The position numbers and the translations under genes were made by a program. Source: Cylindrotheca closterium (lineage: Eukaryota; Bacillariophyta; Bacillariophyceae; Bacillariales; Bacillariaceae). From it: DNA of 16,174 nucleotides. Shown here piece by piece: positions 14,640 to 16,174 of the stretch. Under the pieces are notes generated by a model. That model was not told where the DNA came from. It was given only the letters and a program-made list of their open reading frames with translations, and did not search any database. Positions within the stretch are counted from its first letter, which is position 1; each line of letters starts with the position of its first letter. The stretch spans positions 1-16,174 of the forward strand of contig CAKOGP040001841.1 in assembly GCA_933822405.4 (NCBI GenBank). Direction: 5' to 3'.

Positions 14640-16018
14640 TCAGAGGTGCTGCTTTCTTCGTCGCTGCTGGAGTAACTTTCGGAGTCAATTGCTGCATTGA
14701 CTTGCACTGTTTTCTTTCCCTTTTTCTTTTGGTTCTTGGGATTCAGGGCGCAAAAGGCTGAAGAATGTGGACCTTGTTGTCGATTCCCGGCTGCAACAAC
14801 GTATTTTTGGTGGTGGATGCACCAGTTCCATTCTTTGCCGTCTCTTTCGATGGGTTTATCTTCTTTTCCTGGTGATGGAGGTGTGGTGATCCAGTTCTCG
14901 TCGGTTGTGCCACGTTGCTTCTTTCCTTTCTTTTTCTTGGCTGATTTGGCAGCCTTCTTTTTCTTGCGGAGAGCGTCTCGTGTGCTGTCGGTCTTCCGCT
15001 TTAGGAGCTTATTTTCGGGTTTTAGTGCCATGATGACTTCTTCCTTGGGCTTTTTGTTCCATAGCCCTTCGTCAACAAATTCCACGTACTTTTGTTCGGA
15101 TCGGTCCATGATTTCGTTGATGCTGGGAACATTCATTTGATTCTTTTGTTGCAAAACAAACATGGTAAAGGCGTCGCATTTGATTGTTTTGTAGCTTTCC
15201 AATAAATAGAATCGTTGCATGGATTTGTTCATGCTAGCAAGGCCATCAGGTGCTGCGTGCATGATCCCAACGAGGCGTTTGAATTCTTGATGCAAGTTCA
15301 ATAGGTTGTTCTCATGGTCCTTGATGTCGAGCTGACTTAGTTGTGTGAGCACGTTGTTGGTTCCAGTCGTGGTGGTAGGAAACACTTGGGACAGAATTGT
15401 CTTTAATACAAGGGCAACGTCACTGTATCCTGACTGCATCGAGTAGTTGGGTTTGTGGCTGATGATGTGTGTATGAAAGCTCGTTGAGAGGCTCTTTAAT
15501 ACTGACAGTGAGAGCATGTAGGATCCTTGTCGATTCCAAGTGTTGGTGTTCCATCGAGTGATGGCTGCAGCTTTCACTTGTTGTAATGAGATTGAGAGGT
15601 AGTGATCAAATAGATTCAGAACCTGGCCTTGTGCAGTTGTCACTTCAAATACTTCATATAGATTGACTTGTCGAGCTTTGTCTTGCAGGTGATGAAGGAG
15701 AGAGTTCGCACCAGGTTTGTCGCTGGCGTAGCTCAGATCCATCTTTTGTGAAACAAAATCTAGTGCGTCTTGGTGTCCTCTTGTTGGTGGTGTCAAAATT
15801 CCTTGTCCGTAGATTCCAACTAGAGCCATAGGAGGCTGGTTTTGTTGTTGTTGCACCGGAGGAATTTGCTGGGGTTGTGCCATGATTGGAGCTGGTTGCA
15901 TTGGTACTGGTTGCTGTGGAGCAGCTGCTTGTTGTTGTTGTTGTTGTTGTTGAAGCTGCTGTGTTATTTGCTGTGCCGAGACTTCTCCCAACGGAACACG
16001 TGGAACGGAACCAATCAT
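14609..16018 (-). CDS. Copia Gag protein
   Basis: 469 codons from ATG 16018, the first ATG after an in-frame TGA. The N-terminus is Gln/Pro-rich with a polyglutamine run (residues about 20-30) from a CAA/CAG-type triplet repeat near 15928-15953. The central region, about 75-330, is helical and resembles the capsid-forming part of copia Gag. A Lys-rich cluster (about 340-370) follows, then WCIHHQKYVVAAGNRQQG with HSSAFC, a C-x2-H...H-x3-C arrangement that may replace the CCHC knuckle for RNA binding. The tail is Ser/Glu-rich. It ends in TGA 14611-14609, with protease following in the +1 frame. It looks intact and could be translated. Confidence 0.85.
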   Translation of the reverse strand: MIGSVPRVPLGEVSAQQITQQLQQQQQQQQAAAPQQPVPMQPAPIMAQPQQIPPVQQQQNQPPMALVGIYGQGILTPPTRGHQDALDFVSQKMDLSYASDKPGANSLLHHLQDKARQVNLYEVFEVTTAQGQVLNLFDHYLSISLQQVKAAAITRWNTNTWNRQGSYMLSLSVLKSLSTSFHTHIISHKPNYSMQSGYSDVALVLKTILSQVFPTTTTGTNNVLTQLSQLDIKDHENNLLNLHQEFKRLVGIMHAAPDGLASMNKSMQRFYLLESYKTIKCDAFTMFVLQQKNQMNVPSINEIMDRSEQKYVEFVDEGLWNKKPKEEVIMALKPENKLLKRKTDSTRDALRKKKKAAKSAKKKKGKKQRGTTDENWITTPPSPGKEDKPIERDGKEWNWCIHHQKYVVAAGNRQQGPHSSAFCALNPKNQKKKGKKTVQVNAAIDSESYSSSDEESSTSETESETESSN

Positions 16019-16174
16019 CAGATCGCAAAGTATTCTCTGTCAGATTCGACACCACAGACGAGAACCTTTGACAAAGACGGGAGAGAACTCCAACAGACTT
16101 CCGCCAACGAGCACTGGAAGCAGGATACGACAAACAGATCAGCAGAACGCAAGGGTTCTCTCCCATCGCCCATC
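16019..16174 (-). other. 5' leader of the copia transcript with a long-range inverted repeat
   Basis: The region between gag and the window edge. GGGAGAGAAC (16079-16088) and GTTCTCTCCC (16155-16164) are perfect 10-base complements 66 bases apart, so the leader RNA can close into a loop; retroelement leaders often carry packaging or dimerisation structure. No primer binding site is recognised, so it probably lies beyond the window along with the 5' LTR. Confidence 0.45.

Larger units (their letters stand above)
10946..16174 (-). mobile_element. Ty1/copia retrotransposon (CoDi-like), degenerate, 5' LTR outside the window
   Basis: Minus-strand order is leader, gag, protease, integrase, RT, RNase H. 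Integrase before RT is the Ty1/copia (Pseudoviridae-type) arrangement, and the RT box YVDD with an RVT_2-type fold agrees. A polypurine tract and a TG-starting putative 3' LTR follow pol. gag is open. pol carries a +1 offset of protease, a deletion between protease and integrase, two nonsense codons, and a frameshifting deletion near the C-terminus, so the copy cannot make active Pol. The element lies tail to tail with the FNR gene, its 3' LTR about 400 bases beyond the FNR stop. Confidence 0.9.

Noticed and set aside
14697..15140. 147-codon plus-strand Phe-rich frame opposite gag
   Set aside because: It is antisense to the Lys-rich part of gag, which produces Phe/Leu-rich shadow frames.
1..16174. 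tRNA or rRNA genes
   Set aside because: No cloverleaf, T-loop consensus or ribosomal RNA signature was noticed on either strand. A covariance-model scan was not possible.

Overview
The window looks like nuclear DNA of a diatom, probably a pennate one. Three things suggest this: a nucleus-encoded ferredoxin-NADP reductase with a signal-peptide-plus-transit-type N-terminus of the kind used for four-membrane plastids, two very short phase-2 introns, and a Ty1/copia element of the diatom (CoDi-like) type. Species is not determinable from sequence reading alone.

Layout. 1-186: an unidentified open frame on the minus strand leaving the window. About 212-4862 (possibly to 5318): a rearranged non-LTR-type retrotransposon. 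Its 907-codon ORF1 and the first part of its AP-type endonuclease lie on the minus strand, and the rest of the endonuclease lies on the plus strand, tail to tail, with the break inside the endonuclease domain. ORF1 and ORF2 overlap by ATGA next to a strong hairpin. 5374-6957: repeat-bounded island. Four 20-bp units on the left and four on the right are in inverted orientation, mixed with 19-bp units in direct orientation, and they enclose a decayed minus-strand reading frame. 7102-7675: a second decayed minus-strand gene with two frameshifts. 7676-8607: no gene seen; it holds the upstream region of the only clearly intact host gene.

8608-10550 is that gene. Three exons encode a predicted 600-residue protein in which a small multidrug-export-type membrane domain (COG2426/PF06695 type) is fused in frame to a complete ferredoxin-NADP reductase. 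The second half of the membrane domain and the whole reductase share one uninterrupted exon, so the fusion does not rest on the splice predictions. If translated as read, it is an FNR carrying its own integral-membrane anchor, most likely for the plastid. This is the most interesting item in the window.

About 10946 to beyond 16174: a Ty1/copia retrotransposon on the minus strand. From its 5' end it has leader, gag, protease (in the +1 frame), integrase, reverse transcriptase-RNase H, polypurine tract and a putative 3' LTR. gag is open. pol is dead: two in-frame nonsense codons, a large deletion between protease and integrase, and a frameshifting deletion near the RNase H C-terminus. The 5' LTR lies outside the window.
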